This document shows positions 11,705-20,801 of a DNA stretch of 64,000 bases, one piece after another (positions within the stretch are counted from its first letter, which is position 1; each line of letters begins with the position of its first letter). The notes under the pieces are model-generated. The model did not search any database and was not told the origin of the DNA. It was given only the letters and a program-made list of their open reading frames with translations. Origin of the DNA: Rhodobacter sp. (GTDB taxonomy: Bacteria; Pseudomonadota; Alphaproteobacteria; Rhodobacterales; Rhodobacteraceae). Location: assembly GCA_027484145.1 (NCBI GenBank), contig JAIXUH010000002.1, forward strand, positions 806,001 to 870,000, written 5' to 3'. The position numbers were made by a program, and so were the translations under genes.

Positions 11705-14392
11705 TTACGCGGCTTTTCGGTCAAGCCGCAGTGGCACCGTCACCCGAAACGCCCCGCCGCCCTGCCCCGGCAGATAGGTAATGGTGCCACCCAGATTGGC
11801 CATCACCTCGCGGCAGATGGCAAGGCCAAGACCCGCCCCGCCCGCGCGGGTCTGATCTGACAGCCGCGCGAACTTTTCGAACACAAGCGCTTGGCTGACC
11901 TTCGGAATCCCGCTGCCATTGTCGATAAAGTCGATGGTCACCCGCCCCAAGCGCTGCCGCACGGCAATCTTCAGTTCCGGCGCCGTTGCATCGCAGTATT
12001 TTCGCGCGTTCGAGATGAGGTTAATGAACACCTGCGACAGCCGGTCGGCATCGGTGCGGATGAACAGGTTCTCCATCGGCAGATCGCGGGTGATGACAAA
12101 GTCGCGCTCGGGCTTGGTGTGGCTGGCCGAAGCAAGCGCGCGGTCGATCATCTGGCTCAGGTTTGCCAGCCCAAGGTTCAGCTGCACCGTGCCGTTTTCA
12201 AGCACGCTCAGATCCAGAAGATCATCCAGCAGGCGCGTCAGCCGCTTGGCCTCATCATGGATGATGCGGCCATAATTCGCCACCATCATGGGCGGCAAAT
12301 CGCCTTCGGTCAGAATCTCGGAAAACGCCCGGATCGAGGTCATCGGCGTGCGCAATTCATGGCTGATCTGGCTTAGGAACGCATCCTTTTGCACCGAAAG
12401 CTGGGTCAGCTTTTCATTGGCCTCGCGCAGTTGGCGCGCGGTGCGGGTCAACTCGCCCTGCTGGCTTTCCAGACGGGCGGAATACTCCATGATCTGCGCA
12501 GCCTCACTGGCCACGGCCATCAATTCTTCCACCGTCACCGTGGCCCGCCCGGCAAGCTGGCTCATCATCGCATGGGCCGTGGCCGCGCCCACCGACCCGG
12601 CCAGACGGCGTTCCAGCCGGGCCATGAATTCGGGCGTGGGGTCGGGCAGATAGCCGGCCTTGCCCTGCCCTTTCGCCTCGGCCTCGAAAAACGCCAGCGC
12701 GTCATCATCGCCCAGAATTCGCTGCGCCATGACCAGCAACTGCTCAGGCTCGGCGCGCCCGCGCGTCCAGCCCCGCGCGCCAGTGCCGGTGGCATCAAAC
12801 ACCCGTACAAAGGCCGCGCCCTGCATCCGTTCCACCGGGCCAGGAAAGGTCAGGATCGACCCGATCAGAAAGGTGGCGGTGTTCAGCACCAAGGACCAGA
12901 ACAGCGCATGCAGCAGCGGATCCATGCCATCAACCCAGAACATCGCCCGTGGCCGCAGCCATGACAGGCCAAAGGGACCATTGGCCAGAACCTGCCCGGA
13001 CAAGACCGCATCCGCCCCGAAAGATGGCAGAAACAGCGTATAGGCCCAGACCGCAAAGCCGACGCATAGCCCCAGCACCGCCCCCGCCCGCGTGGCCCCG
13101 CGCCAGAAGATGCCAAACACCATTGCCGGCAGAAACTGCACCACCCCGACAAAGGCGATCAGCCCGATGGCCGCCAGCGCCGTTGAACCGCCCGACATGC
13201 GGTAATAGGCATAGCCAAGCGCCAGCACCGCAACGATCGACAGCCGCCGCGACAACAGAACCAGACGGCGCACATCGCCCGACACCGCCTTGGCCGGCCG
13301 CAGCCGCAGCCAGACCGGCATCACCACATGGTTTGAAAGCATCGTGGCCAGCGCGATGGATTCGACGATCACCATCGACGTGGCCGAAGAAAACCCGCCC
13401 AGAAACGCCAGCATGGCAAGACCGCCCTGCCCTTCGGCCAAGGGCAGCGTCAGCACGAACATATCGGGGTTCGACCCCGCCGGCAGCCGTTCCAGCCCCA
13501 TCACCGCGATCGGCACGATGAACAGGCTCATCGCGAACAGATAGAGGGGAAAGGCCCATGACGCCGTCGCCAGATGCCGCTCATCGGCGTTTTCCACCAC
13601 CAGCACCTGAAACATGCGCGGCAGGCAAATGACCGCCGCCGCCGACACGAATATCAGCCCGGCCCAACGCCCCGGCTCCAACTGCCAGTCGGCGATGGGC
13701 GAGGCATGGATGCGCGCCACGATATCGGCCGGGCCATCCGCCATGCCCCAGACGACAAAGCCGCCCACCGCCAAAAGGGCCACCAGCTTGACCACCGCTT
13801 CCACCGCGATGGCTGTCACGATGCCATGGTGCTGTTCCTTGGCATCCAGATTGCGCGTGCCGAACAGGATGGTGAACAGCGCCAGCCCCGCTGCCACCCA
13901 GATCGCCGTCGCCCCCGTGCCGGGCCGGGCAAAGCCGTCGTCCGAAGGGCTGGCAAAGACGTCAAACGACAGGACCACCGATTGCAGTTGCAGCGCGATA
14001 TAGGGGGTGGCCGCAATCACCGCGATCACCGTCACGATCACGCCCAACAGGTTGGACTTGCCATAGCGCGACGAGATCAGGTCGGCGATGGATGTCACGC
14101 GCTGCTGCCGCCCGATCCGCACCAGCTTGCGCAACACCCACCACCACCCGATGAACACCAGCGTCGGGCCCAGATAGATCGTCAGAAACTCCAGCCCCGA
14201 CCGCGCGGCATAGCCCACAGCGCCATAAAACGTCCACGCGGTGCAATAGATTGACAGCGAAAGCGTGTAGACAAGGGGCGACCGCAGAATGCCCAACAGC
14301 CCCCGGTCGGCCCGCCGTTCCGCCGCCCAAGCCACACCGAACAGACAAATGACATAGGCCAGACAGGACAGGACAAGCACATTGAACGGCAT
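11705..14392 (-). CDS. Sodium/solute symporter (SLC5)-type membrane domain fused to sensor histidine kinase (CbrA/CrbS-like architecture)
   Basis: 895 aa; multi-TM N-terminal region, then QISHELRTPMTSIRAFSEIL (H box) and FVNLISNARKYCD...GAGLGLAICREVM (N/G boxes). Confidence 0.88.
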   Translation of the reverse strand: MPFNVLVLSCLAYVICLFGVAWAAERRADRGLLGILRSPLVYTLSLSIYCTAWTFYGAVGYAARSGLEFLTIYLGPTLVFIGWWWVLRKLVRIGRQQRVTSIADLISSRYGKSNLLGVIVTVIAVIAATPYIALQLQSVVLSFDVFASPSDDGFARPGTGATAIWVAAGLALFTILFGTRNLDAKEQHHGIVTAIAVEAVVKLVALLAVGGFVVWGMADGPADIVARIHASPIADWQLEPGRWAGLIFVSAAAVICLPRMFQVLVVENADERHLATASWAFPLYLFAMSLFIVPIAVMGLERLPAGSNPDMFVLTLPLAEGQGGLAMLAFLGGFSSATSMVIVESIALATMLSNHVVMPVWLRLRPAKAVSGDVRRLVLLSRRLSIVAVLALGYAYYRMSGGSTALAAIGLIAFVGVVQFLPAMVFGIFWRGATRAGAVLGLCVGFAVWAYTLFLPSFGADAVLSGQVLANGPFGLSWLRPRAMFWVDGMDPLLHALFWSLVLNTATFLIGSILTFPGPVERMQGAAFVRVFDATGTGARGWTRGRAEPEQLLVMAQRILGDDDALAFFEAEAKGQGKAGYLPDPTPEFMARLERRLAGSVGAATAHAMMSQLAGRATVTVEELMAVASEAAQIMEYSARLESQQGELTRTARQLREANEKLTQLSVQKDAFLSQISHELRTPMTSIRAFSEILTEGDLPPMMVANYGRIIHDEAKRLTRLLDDLLDLSVLENGTVQLNLGLANLSQMIDRALASASHTKPERDFVITRDLPMENLFIRTDADRLSQVFINLISNARKYCDATAPELKIAVRQRLGRVTIDFIDNGSGIPKVSQALVFEKFARLSDQTRAGGAGLGLAICREVMANLGGTITYLPGQGGGAFRVTVPLRLDRKAA

Positions 14393-14401
14393 GCCGGCGC
14401 C

Positions 14402-14689
14402 CTACCTGCTGTCGTCGGGATCAAGGGCCGAGTCGGGGTCATCCTCATCCGACGGGGCCGAAAGCGTGCGCGAAATGACGGCGCACAGCACGATCAGCAC
14501 GGCCCAGCTTGCAAACAGGAAAATCCCGTCCGGCGCGGTATCGCGGGCCTCTGTTTCAGCCGGGGCCCACAGGATCGGCAGCAGGAACAGGAACGCGCCA
14601 AAGAACGGCAGCATCCGCGCGGCATCCCGCCGCCGCCGCAGCCGGTAACTGGCAGGCCGCAGGAACAGGGGCATGCGTGGCGCGGCCAT
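14402..14689 (-). CDS. Small two-TM hypothetical membrane protein
   Basis: 95 aa with two hydrophobic segments and acidic C terminus; sits tightly between the response regulator and kinase genes. Confidence 0.65.
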   Translation of the reverse strand: MAAPRMPLFLRPASYRLRRRRDAARMLPFFGAFLFLLPILWAPAETEARDTAPDGIFLFASWAVLIVLCAVISRTLSAPSDEDDPDSALDPDDSR

Positions 14690-14695
14690 CTTGGC

Positions 14696-15064
14696 CTATC
14701 GCGCGGTCAGGGCGCGCACGGCGGCGCGCATGTCATCATTGGAAAACGGTTTGGTCATGAACCGGCTGACGCCTGCGCGCTCCGCCGCCTCGCGGTCGCG
14801 GCCCTGCCCTTTGGCCGTCAGCATCAGAACCGGCAGGTTATGCGTTTCGGGGTCTGCGCGCAAAGCAACCAGAATATCAAGCCCGCTGATCCCCGGCAGC
14901 ATCAGGTCCAAGATCACCAGATCAGGCCGATGCGCGCGCACATGATCCATGGCCGCCGACCCGTCAGTCAGGGCCGTCACATCGCAGCCATCGCGCGACA
15001 GGATAAAGCGGATCGCTTCGCTGATGTTCGGCTCGTCCTCGATCAGCAGCACTTGGCTGGACAT
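14696..15064 (-). CDS. Single-domain (CheY-like) response regulator
   Basis: MSSQVLLIEDEPNISEAIRFILSRDG...PDLVILDLMLPGISGLDILVALR...VLMLTAKG...FMTKPFSNDDM. Confidence 0.92.
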   Translation of the reverse strand: MSSQVLLIEDEPNISEAIRFILSRDGCDVTALTDGSAAMDHVRAHRPDLVILDLMLPGISGLDILVALRADPETHNLPVLMLTAKGQGRDREAAERAGVSRFMTKPFSNDDMRAAVRALTAR

Positions 15065-15154
15065 CGGTTCTGGTTCCCCTCCCTCCGGTCTGTGCCGGGT
15101 TTGTCGCAACTATCCGGCCAATCGGGGCCGCTGTCAAAGGAACCGTGACAGGCA

Positions 15155-16447
15155 TCAGCCCACTTCCGGCAAAATCGATGGCTCGCGTCGCGCCGGACAT
15201 CCGCCGCGCGGGCAGATGCGGCAACTGGTGCCGACGCGATGCACCGGCGCCGCCACCACCGCGCCGGGGTCAAGGGGCAGCAGCAACATCCCCGCCTCGC
15301 GCAGGTCGGGGCCGGAAAAGCCGCGCGGCAGATGCACCTCGCAGATGGCAAGCGCCCGGAACCGCCGCGCGGCGCGGCCCGCCATTTCGACCACCGCTTC
15401 CATCGCGGCCATCGGGCGGCCAAGGGCTGCAAACAGCGGCCACAGCGGACAGGCCGTGCCAAAGCGCGGCAAGGCAAACCCCTCGACCGGCTTGCGAAAC
15501 AGCATGGTGCCCGAGGCATCGCACACCACCAGCCCCGCCCGCGACCCCGGCTGCAGGGCCATGCGCCGCATCACCGTCAGCACCGATACCCCTGCCGCCC
15601 GCGCAATCAGCGCAGGGTCCTGCGCCCAGTCCTGCGACAACTCTGCCAACCGCGCCTGTGGCAAGGCGGCCGCTTCGGCCTGCGCACGGGCCAGAAAGGC
15701 CCCGGCCATGGCGCGCGCATCGGCCGAGGCAAGCTGCGCCACTTCCTCTTGCAGCACCGTGGCACCATCGGGCGTCTCAACCTCGGCGACCTGCCAACCG
15801 CGCGCCGCCAGCCACGCCTCCATCTCTTCCTGCGGGGCGGCGACCGTTTGGTCGCGCAAGGCGTCAGAGCCATCCAGATAGGCCACCAGCGACTCGGCCC
15901 CGGCGGCAAGGCGTTCGCTGTCCTGATGCAGGTTGCGCAGGAACCGCGCCCGCCATTCCGGCGCGATCTCTTCGGTCTCGGCCAGAATCGCGGCGGTGGA
16001 CCGCACCGAGGACACCGACGACAACACCTCATGCAGCGAGGCCGACAAATGCGGGTCGTGGGTGATGCGGTCATTCAGGGCGGCAACGGCGTGCTCCAAC
16101 TGGCCCGACCGTCGGTGTTGCGCCACAACGACCGCCGCCCAACCGGGAAAGCGGCCAACGAAATCTTCGACCCGGTCAAGCTCGGGCGTGGCCTCGGCCA
16201 CAGCGGCGGCGGCGGCGCGTACCTCCTCGACCAAAGCCCCACCCGCGCCTTCGGCCAACGTTTCGGCGGCAACGCCCAGCACCATGGCCAGACGGTCCAG
16301 CGCCACCCCCCCAACCTTGCGGCGGTTATGTTCGATCAGGTTCAGATAGGGCGCCGAAAGACCCGCAGCCTGCGCCACATCAGACTGTTTCAACCCCAGC
16401 GCAAGCCGGCGTTCACGGATCAGCGTTCCGGTCAGGGCATTTGGCAT
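15155..16447 (-). CDS. XRE family regulator of short-chain fatty acyl-CoA regulator type (ScfR/PccR/RamB-like, DUF2083)
   Basis: MPNALTGTLIRERRLALGLKQSDVAQAAGLSAPYLNLIEHNRRKVGG..., Cys-containing C terminus HRVGTSCRICPRGGCPARREPSIL. Confidence 0.85.
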   Translation of the reverse strand: MPNALTGTLIRERRLALGLKQSDVAQAAGLSAPYLNLIEHNRRKVGGVALDRLAMVLGVAAETLAEGAGGALVEEVRAAAAAVAEATPELDRVEDFVGRFPGWAAVVVAQHRRSGQLEHAVAALNDRITHDPHLSASLHEVLSSVSSVRSTAAILAETEEIAPEWRARFLRNLHQDSERLAAGAESLVAYLDGSDALRDQTVAAPQEEMEAWLAARGWQVAEVETPDGATVLQEEVAQLASADARAMAGAFLARAQAEAAALPQARLAELSQDWAQDPALIARAAGVSVLTVMRRMALQPGSRAGLVVCDASGTMLFRKPVEGFALPRFGTACPLWPLFAALGRPMAAMEAVVEMAGRAARRFRALAICEVHLPRGFSGPDLREAGMLLLPLDPGAVVAAPVHRVGTSCRICPRGGCPARREPSILPEVG

Positions 16448-16511
16448 GGTCAGGCCTCCATGCGGATTTACACAAAGGTGTAAAGTTTCCCACGTCTGAA
16501 AACAAGCGCCC

Positions 16512-17117
16512 CTAAGGGGCCAGAAGCCGCCGATACAGCGTTTCCAGAAACACCCCGGCTTCGGCATAGGGGTCATGGCCTGCGCCCAGCACCGCCTGCA
16601 CCTGCACATCAAAGTCGGCATAGTGCTGGGTCAGCGCCCAGATCGAAAAGATCAGGTGCACCGGGTCCAGCCGCGCAATCCGCCCCTCATCCATCCACAG
16701 GCGCAGCACACCCGCCTTTTCATCAACCAACCGCTTCAGATCACCCTCGATCGCCTCGCGCATGCGCGGCGCGCCTTGCAGGATCTCGTTAGCAAACAGT
16801 CGGCTTTCGCGCGGGTAATCGCGGCTCAGTTCCAGCTTGCGGCGGACATAGGCCATGATCTCGACCACCGGGTCGCCCCCCGCATCCATGTCACGCAGCG
16901 GATCAAGCCATGTGTCCAGCAATTGCGTCAAAAGCGTCTGATGGATGGCTTCCTTTGAGGCGAAGTAATACAGCAGGTTCGGCTTGGACAGGCCGGCACC
17001 ATCGGCAATCTGGTCCAGTGTTGCCCCGCGAAAGCCGTGGGCGGAAAACACATCCAGCGCCGCCTCCAGAATGGTTTCCGAGTTCTTTTGCTGGATGCGG
17101 GTCTTGGGTCTGGGCAT
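16512..17117 (-). CDS. TetR family transcriptional regulator (RutR-like C-terminal domain)
   Basis: MPRPKTRIQQKNSETILEAALDVFSAHGFRGATLDQIADGAGLSKPNLLYYFASKEAIHQ. Confidence 0.85.
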   Translation of the reverse strand: MPRPKTRIQQKNSETILEAALDVFSAHGFRGATLDQIADGAGLSKPNLLYYFASKEAIHQTLLTQLLDTWLDPLRDMDAGGDPVVEIMAYVRRKLELSRDYPRESRLFANEILQGAPRMREAIEGDLKRLVDEKAGVLRLWMDEGRIARLDPVHLIFSIWALTQHYADFDVQVQAVLGAGHDPYAEAGVFLETLYRRLLAP

Positions 17118-17342
17118 CTTCGGCTTCCGGCATCCTGTCGTCTGGCACGCGGCCCAAGGTGGCGCAGAATTGGGCGCATTGCAAACGGTTGCCACGGTCC
17201 AGCGCCACGACGACCAACGCAGAGGCATAGCCACGGTGCTTGGCCTTGACTGGCCTTGCCGTGGTGATAGCAACTGTGGATCACCCGGTCAAAACCCATT
17301 CGCAGGTGCCCGCCGCCCTGCCCCAGCAAGGAACCCCCGGCC

Positions 17343-18668
17343 ATGCCGCTGGACCGCAAAGCCCCGAACGACCTGAACGCCTTCTGGATGCCGTTTACCG
17401 CGAACCGGCAGTTCAAGAAGAACCCGCGCATGTTCGTGGGGGCCAAGGACATGCACTATACCACGTCCGATGGCCGTCAGGTGCTGGACGGCACAGCGGG
17501 CCTGTGGTGCTGCAACGCGGGCCATTGCCGCCCCAAGATCACCGAAGCCATCCAGAAACAGGCTGCTGAACTCGACTATGCGCCCGCCTTCCAGATGGGC
17601 CATCCGGTTGCCTTTGAACTGGCCAACCGCATCATCGAAATCGCGCCCAAGGGTATCGAGCATGTGTTTTACACCAACTCCGGCTCGGAAAGCGTTGAAA
17701 CGGCGCTGAAACTCGCCATCGCCTATCACCGCGCAAAGGGTCAGGCCAGCCGCACCCGCCTGATCGGGCGCGAACGTGGCTATCACGGCGTGAACTTCGG
17801 CGGCATTTCCGTGGGCGGCATCGTCAACAACCGCCGCCACTTTGGCACGCTTTTGAACGGCGTGGATCACCTGCCCCACACCCACCTGCCCGAGCAGAAC
17901 CGCTGGTCCAAGGGCCAGCCGGAACATGGCGCCTACCTTGCCGACGATCTGGAAAAGCTAGTGGCATTGCACGGCGCGGAAACCATCGCCGCCGTGATCG
18001 TGGAACCTGTTGCAGGCTCCACCGGTGTGATCCTGCCGCCGAAGGGCTATCTGGAAAAGCTGCGTGCGATCACCAAAAAGCACGGCATCCTGTTGATCTT
18101 TGATGAGGTCATCACCGGCTTTGGCCGCCTTGGCGCACCCTTTGCCGCGCAATACTTCGATGTGCTGCCCGACATGATGACCACCGCCAAGGGCCTGACC
18201 AATGGCGTCATCCCGATGGGCGCGGTGCTGACCACGGCAGATATCCACGATGCCTTCATGCAGGGCCCGGAAAACCTGATCGAGCTTTTCCACGGCTATA
18301 CCTATTCCGGCAACCCCATCGCATCCGCCGCCGGGATCGCCACCTTGGAAACCTACAAGGAAGAGGGCCTCTTCGAACGCGCCGCCGCCATTGCGCCCTA
18401 TTGGGAAGAGGCGCTGCATTCTCTGCGCTCCTCACGCCACGTGATTGATGTGCGCAACATGGGCCTGATCGGTGCGGTGGAGCTTGACCCGATTGCGGGC
18501 GAACCGACCAAGCGCGCCTTCAGTGCCTTCCTTGCGGCCTATGACCGGAACATCCTGATCCGCACCACGGGCGACATCATCGCCATGTCGCCGCCCCTGA
18601 TGATCGAAAAGCATCATATCGACACGCTGATCGGCACGCTGGCCGACGTGCTGGCGAAACTCGACTGA
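17343..18668 (+). CDS. Class III omega-aminotransferase (beta-alanine/omega-amino acid:pyruvate type)
   Basis: 441 aa; GTAGLWCCNAGHCRPKI, YTNSGSESVETALKLAIAYHRA, FDEVITGFGRLGAPFAAQ, YTYSGNPIASAAGIATLE. Confidence 0.9.
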   Translation: MPLDRKAPNDLNAFWMPFTANRQFKKNPRMFVGAKDMHYTTSDGRQVLDGTAGLWCCNAGHCRPKITEAIQKQAAELDYAPAFQMGHPVAFELANRIIEIAPKGIEHVFYTNSGSESVETALKLAIAYHRAKGQASRTRLIGRERGYHGVNFGGISVGGIVNNRRHFGTLLNGVDHLPHTHLPEQNRWSKGQPEHGAYLADDLEKLVALHGAETIAAVIVEPVAGSTGVILPPKGYLEKLRAITKKHGILLIFDEVITGFGRLGAPFAAQYFDVLPDMMTTAKGLTNGVIPMGAVLTTADIHDAFMQGPENLIELFHGYTYSGNPIASAAGIATLETYKEEGLFERAAAIAPYWEEALHSLRSSRHVIDVRNMGLIGAVELDPIAGEPTKRAFSAFLAAYDRNILIRTTGDIIAMSPPLMIEKHHIDTLIGTLADVLAKLD

Positions 18669-18678
18669 CGGCCGTTTT

Positions 18679-18710
18679 GCCCCCCGCCCTGTTCCGGGGC
18701 CGGGGGCTTT
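18679..18710 (+). terminator. Rho-independent-like terminator after aminotransferase
   Basis: GCCCCCCGCCCtgttccGGGGCCGGGGGCTTT. Confidence 0.6.
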
Positions 18711-18809
18711 CGGCTTGCGAAATCGCGGGGCCAGATTCGCCAAACGGCTAGTCTGGCACCTGCTTTCCAGTTGTACTGGGCGCAGTGATTCCCGAAGCAG
18801 GAGATTGCC

Positions 18810-19865
18810 ATGCGCCGCCTGACCCTGACGATCATGCTTGCCGTTTCAGCCTTGATGCTGGCCCATCCCATGGTGCAAGCGCAGGATATCCGCACCGAAG
18901 CTGTCCGTTTCCCGGCCGGGTCCAGCGGCGCGCTGCTGTCGGGCCGCATCACGGGGCGCGATTCGGTGTCCTATACCCTTGCCGCCGAGGCGGGTCAGGT
19001 CATGAATGTGGCGCTGACCTCGGCCAATACCTCGCTTTACTTCAACGTCTACGAACCCGGCCGTGGCCCGGGTGACGAGGCGCTGGCCGTCAGCGAAATT
19101 GTCGGCCCTATGGTGCCAGACATGAACAAGTTTTCGGCGACGCTGCCCACTTCGGGCACCTACACCGTGTCCGTCTACCTTTACCGCAATGCCGCGCGTG
19201 ATGGGCAAACCGCCGACTACAGCCTTGATCTGTCGATCACAGGGGCGACCGGCGCCGTGGTCAAGGGCGACTTTGCCGATGGCATGGCGGGCGGGCCGGA
19301 TTTCTGGCAGGTGGCCACCGAAGGCGGGCAACTGATCATTCATGACGCACCGTCAACCGGCGCACCAAAGTTGGGCGCAGTCTGGAACGGCGATCCCCTG
19401 CGCAATCTTGGCTGTCGCGCCAGTGAAGGGCGCACGTGGTGCAACGTCGCAACCCTTGCCGATCCCGGCATCGAAGGCTGGGCCGCAGCCGAGTTTCTGG
19501 TCGAAGGCAATGGCATGGTCAGCGATGCGCCCGCCAATGCCGGCACCAGCGGCACGACGGATGCTTTGGTGCCGGGGACCGCGTTCAATGCCACCGGGCA
19601 AATCCCCTGCAGCATGGATGCCTTTAGCGGCAACTGCGATTTCGGCGTGGTGCGGGCAGGCAATGGCAATGGCTATGTCAGCATCACCCTGCCCGATGGT
19701 TCGGGTGCCACCATCTATTTCGAAGGCGGCAATGCGGCGTCCTATGACCTGTCAACTGGCGCATCAGATGCGGCGATGGGCGTCACCCGCGATGGCGACA
19801 CCAGTTTTGTCAGCATCGGCACCATGCAGTTCACCTTGCCCGATGCGGTCATCAACGGCGGCTGA
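18810..19865 (+). CDS. Secreted protein of unknown function (SH3-like region; paralog of the CDS at 48251)
   Basis: Signal peptide MRRLTLTIMLAVSALMLAHPMVQAQ; TLPTSGTYTVSVYLYRNAARDG, GDFADGMAGGPDFWQV, LGCRASEGRTWCNVATLADPGIEGWAAAEFL. Confidence 0.75.
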   Translation: MRRLTLTIMLAVSALMLAHPMVQAQDIRTEAVRFPAGSSGALLSGRITGRDSVSYTLAAEAGQVMNVALTSANTSLYFNVYEPGRGPGDEALAVSEIVGPMVPDMNKFSATLPTSGTYTVSVYLYRNAARDGQTADYSLDLSITGATGAVVKGDFADGMAGGPDFWQVATEGGQLIIHDAPSTGAPKLGAVWNGDPLRNLGCRASEGRTWCNVATLADPGIEGWAAAEFLVEGNGMVSDAPANAGTSGTTDALVPGTAFNATGQIPCSMDAFSGNCDFGVVRAGNGNGYVSITLPDGSGATIYFEGGNAASYDLSTGASDAAMGVTRDGDTSFVSIGTMQFTLPDAVINGG

Positions 19866-19891
19866 GGCGGCGCATGTGCCGCGTCGGGAAA

Positions 19892-19938
19892 TGACGAATT
19901 TTCGTCAGGAACATCTGTCATTTTTCGTCAGGAATGAC
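19892..19938. promoter_or_regulatory. Composite repeat operator candidate upstream of the iol operon
   Basis: TGACGAATTTTCGTCAGGAACATCTGTCATTTTTCGTCAGGAATGAC; direct repeat TTTTCGTCAGGAA x2 (23-bp offset), inverted TGACGAA/TTCGTCA and GTCATT/AATGAC. Confidence 0.5.
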
Positions 19939-20018
19939 GGATAGTGCGACGCGCCCCGTTGACCCGCGCCACGCTCTGACGCAGGGTCCGCGCAACCCGC
20001 AGCAGGGAGGCCGCGTCG

Positions 20019-20789
20019 TTGCAGACCCCTCATACCCACACCACAGCCTTGATCTTTGGCGGCTCGCAAGGGCTGGGTCTGGCGATAGCCGAACAAATGC
20101 GCGACGAAGGCTGCACCCGCATGGTGATCGTCGGGCGCGATCAGGCCAAGGGCGAGGCGGCGGCCACACGCCTTGGCGCGCACTTCCTTGCTTGCGATCT
20201 GGCCGATGTGGCGCAGGTCACCGCCTGCGTTGACCGCGCGGCCGAACGGATGGGCAGCATCACCGCCCTGTGCCTGTCGGCAGCAAGTACCGAACGCGGC
20301 TCGATCCTTGATACCACGCCTGCAGATTTTGACCGCATGTTTGCGATCAACACCAAGGGTCCGTTCTTTGCCATTCAGCGCGTGGCACAACTGGCCCGCG
20401 CCGCTGGCCATCCGGCCAGCATTGTCACCATCCTGTCGATGTCGGCCCATGTCGGCCAATCCTTTCTGGCGCCCTATGCCGCGTCAAAGGCGGCGCTGTC
20501 GAACATCACCAAGAACACCGCCAACGCGCTGCGGCATGACCGTATCCGCGCCAATGGCATCAACTGCGGCTGGATGGATACCCCCGGCGAAGATGCCATC
20601 CAGCGCGGCTTTCACAACGCACCCGCCGATTGGCTAGCGCAGGCCGAGGCTGCGCAACCCTTTGGCATGCTTGTCAAACCGCTGCATGTGGCGGGGCTTG
20701 CCAGTTTCATGCTTGGCCCCCAGTCCGGTGTGATGACCGGGGCCATCGTCGATTTCGATCAAAACGTCTCGGGCGCTTCACCCGAGTAA
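20019..20789 (+). CDS. SDR family oxidoreductase, first gene of inositol operon
   Basis: TALIFGGSQGLGLAIAEQM...YAASKAALSNITKNTANALRHDRIRANGINCGWMDTPGE. Confidence 0.88.
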   Translation: MQTPHTHTTALIFGGSQGLGLAIAEQMRDEGCTRMVIVGRDQAKGEAAATRLGAHFLACDLADVAQVTACVDRAAERMGSITALCLSAASTERGSILDTTPADFDRMFAINTKGPFFAIQRVAQLARAAGHPASIVTILSMSAHVGQSFLAPYAASKAALSNITKNTANALRHDRIRANGINCGWMDTPGEDAIQRGFHNAPADWLAQAEAAQPFGMLVKPLHVAGLASFMLGPQSGVMTGAIVDFDQNVSGASPE

Positions 20790-20801
20790 GAAAGGACTAT
20801 C

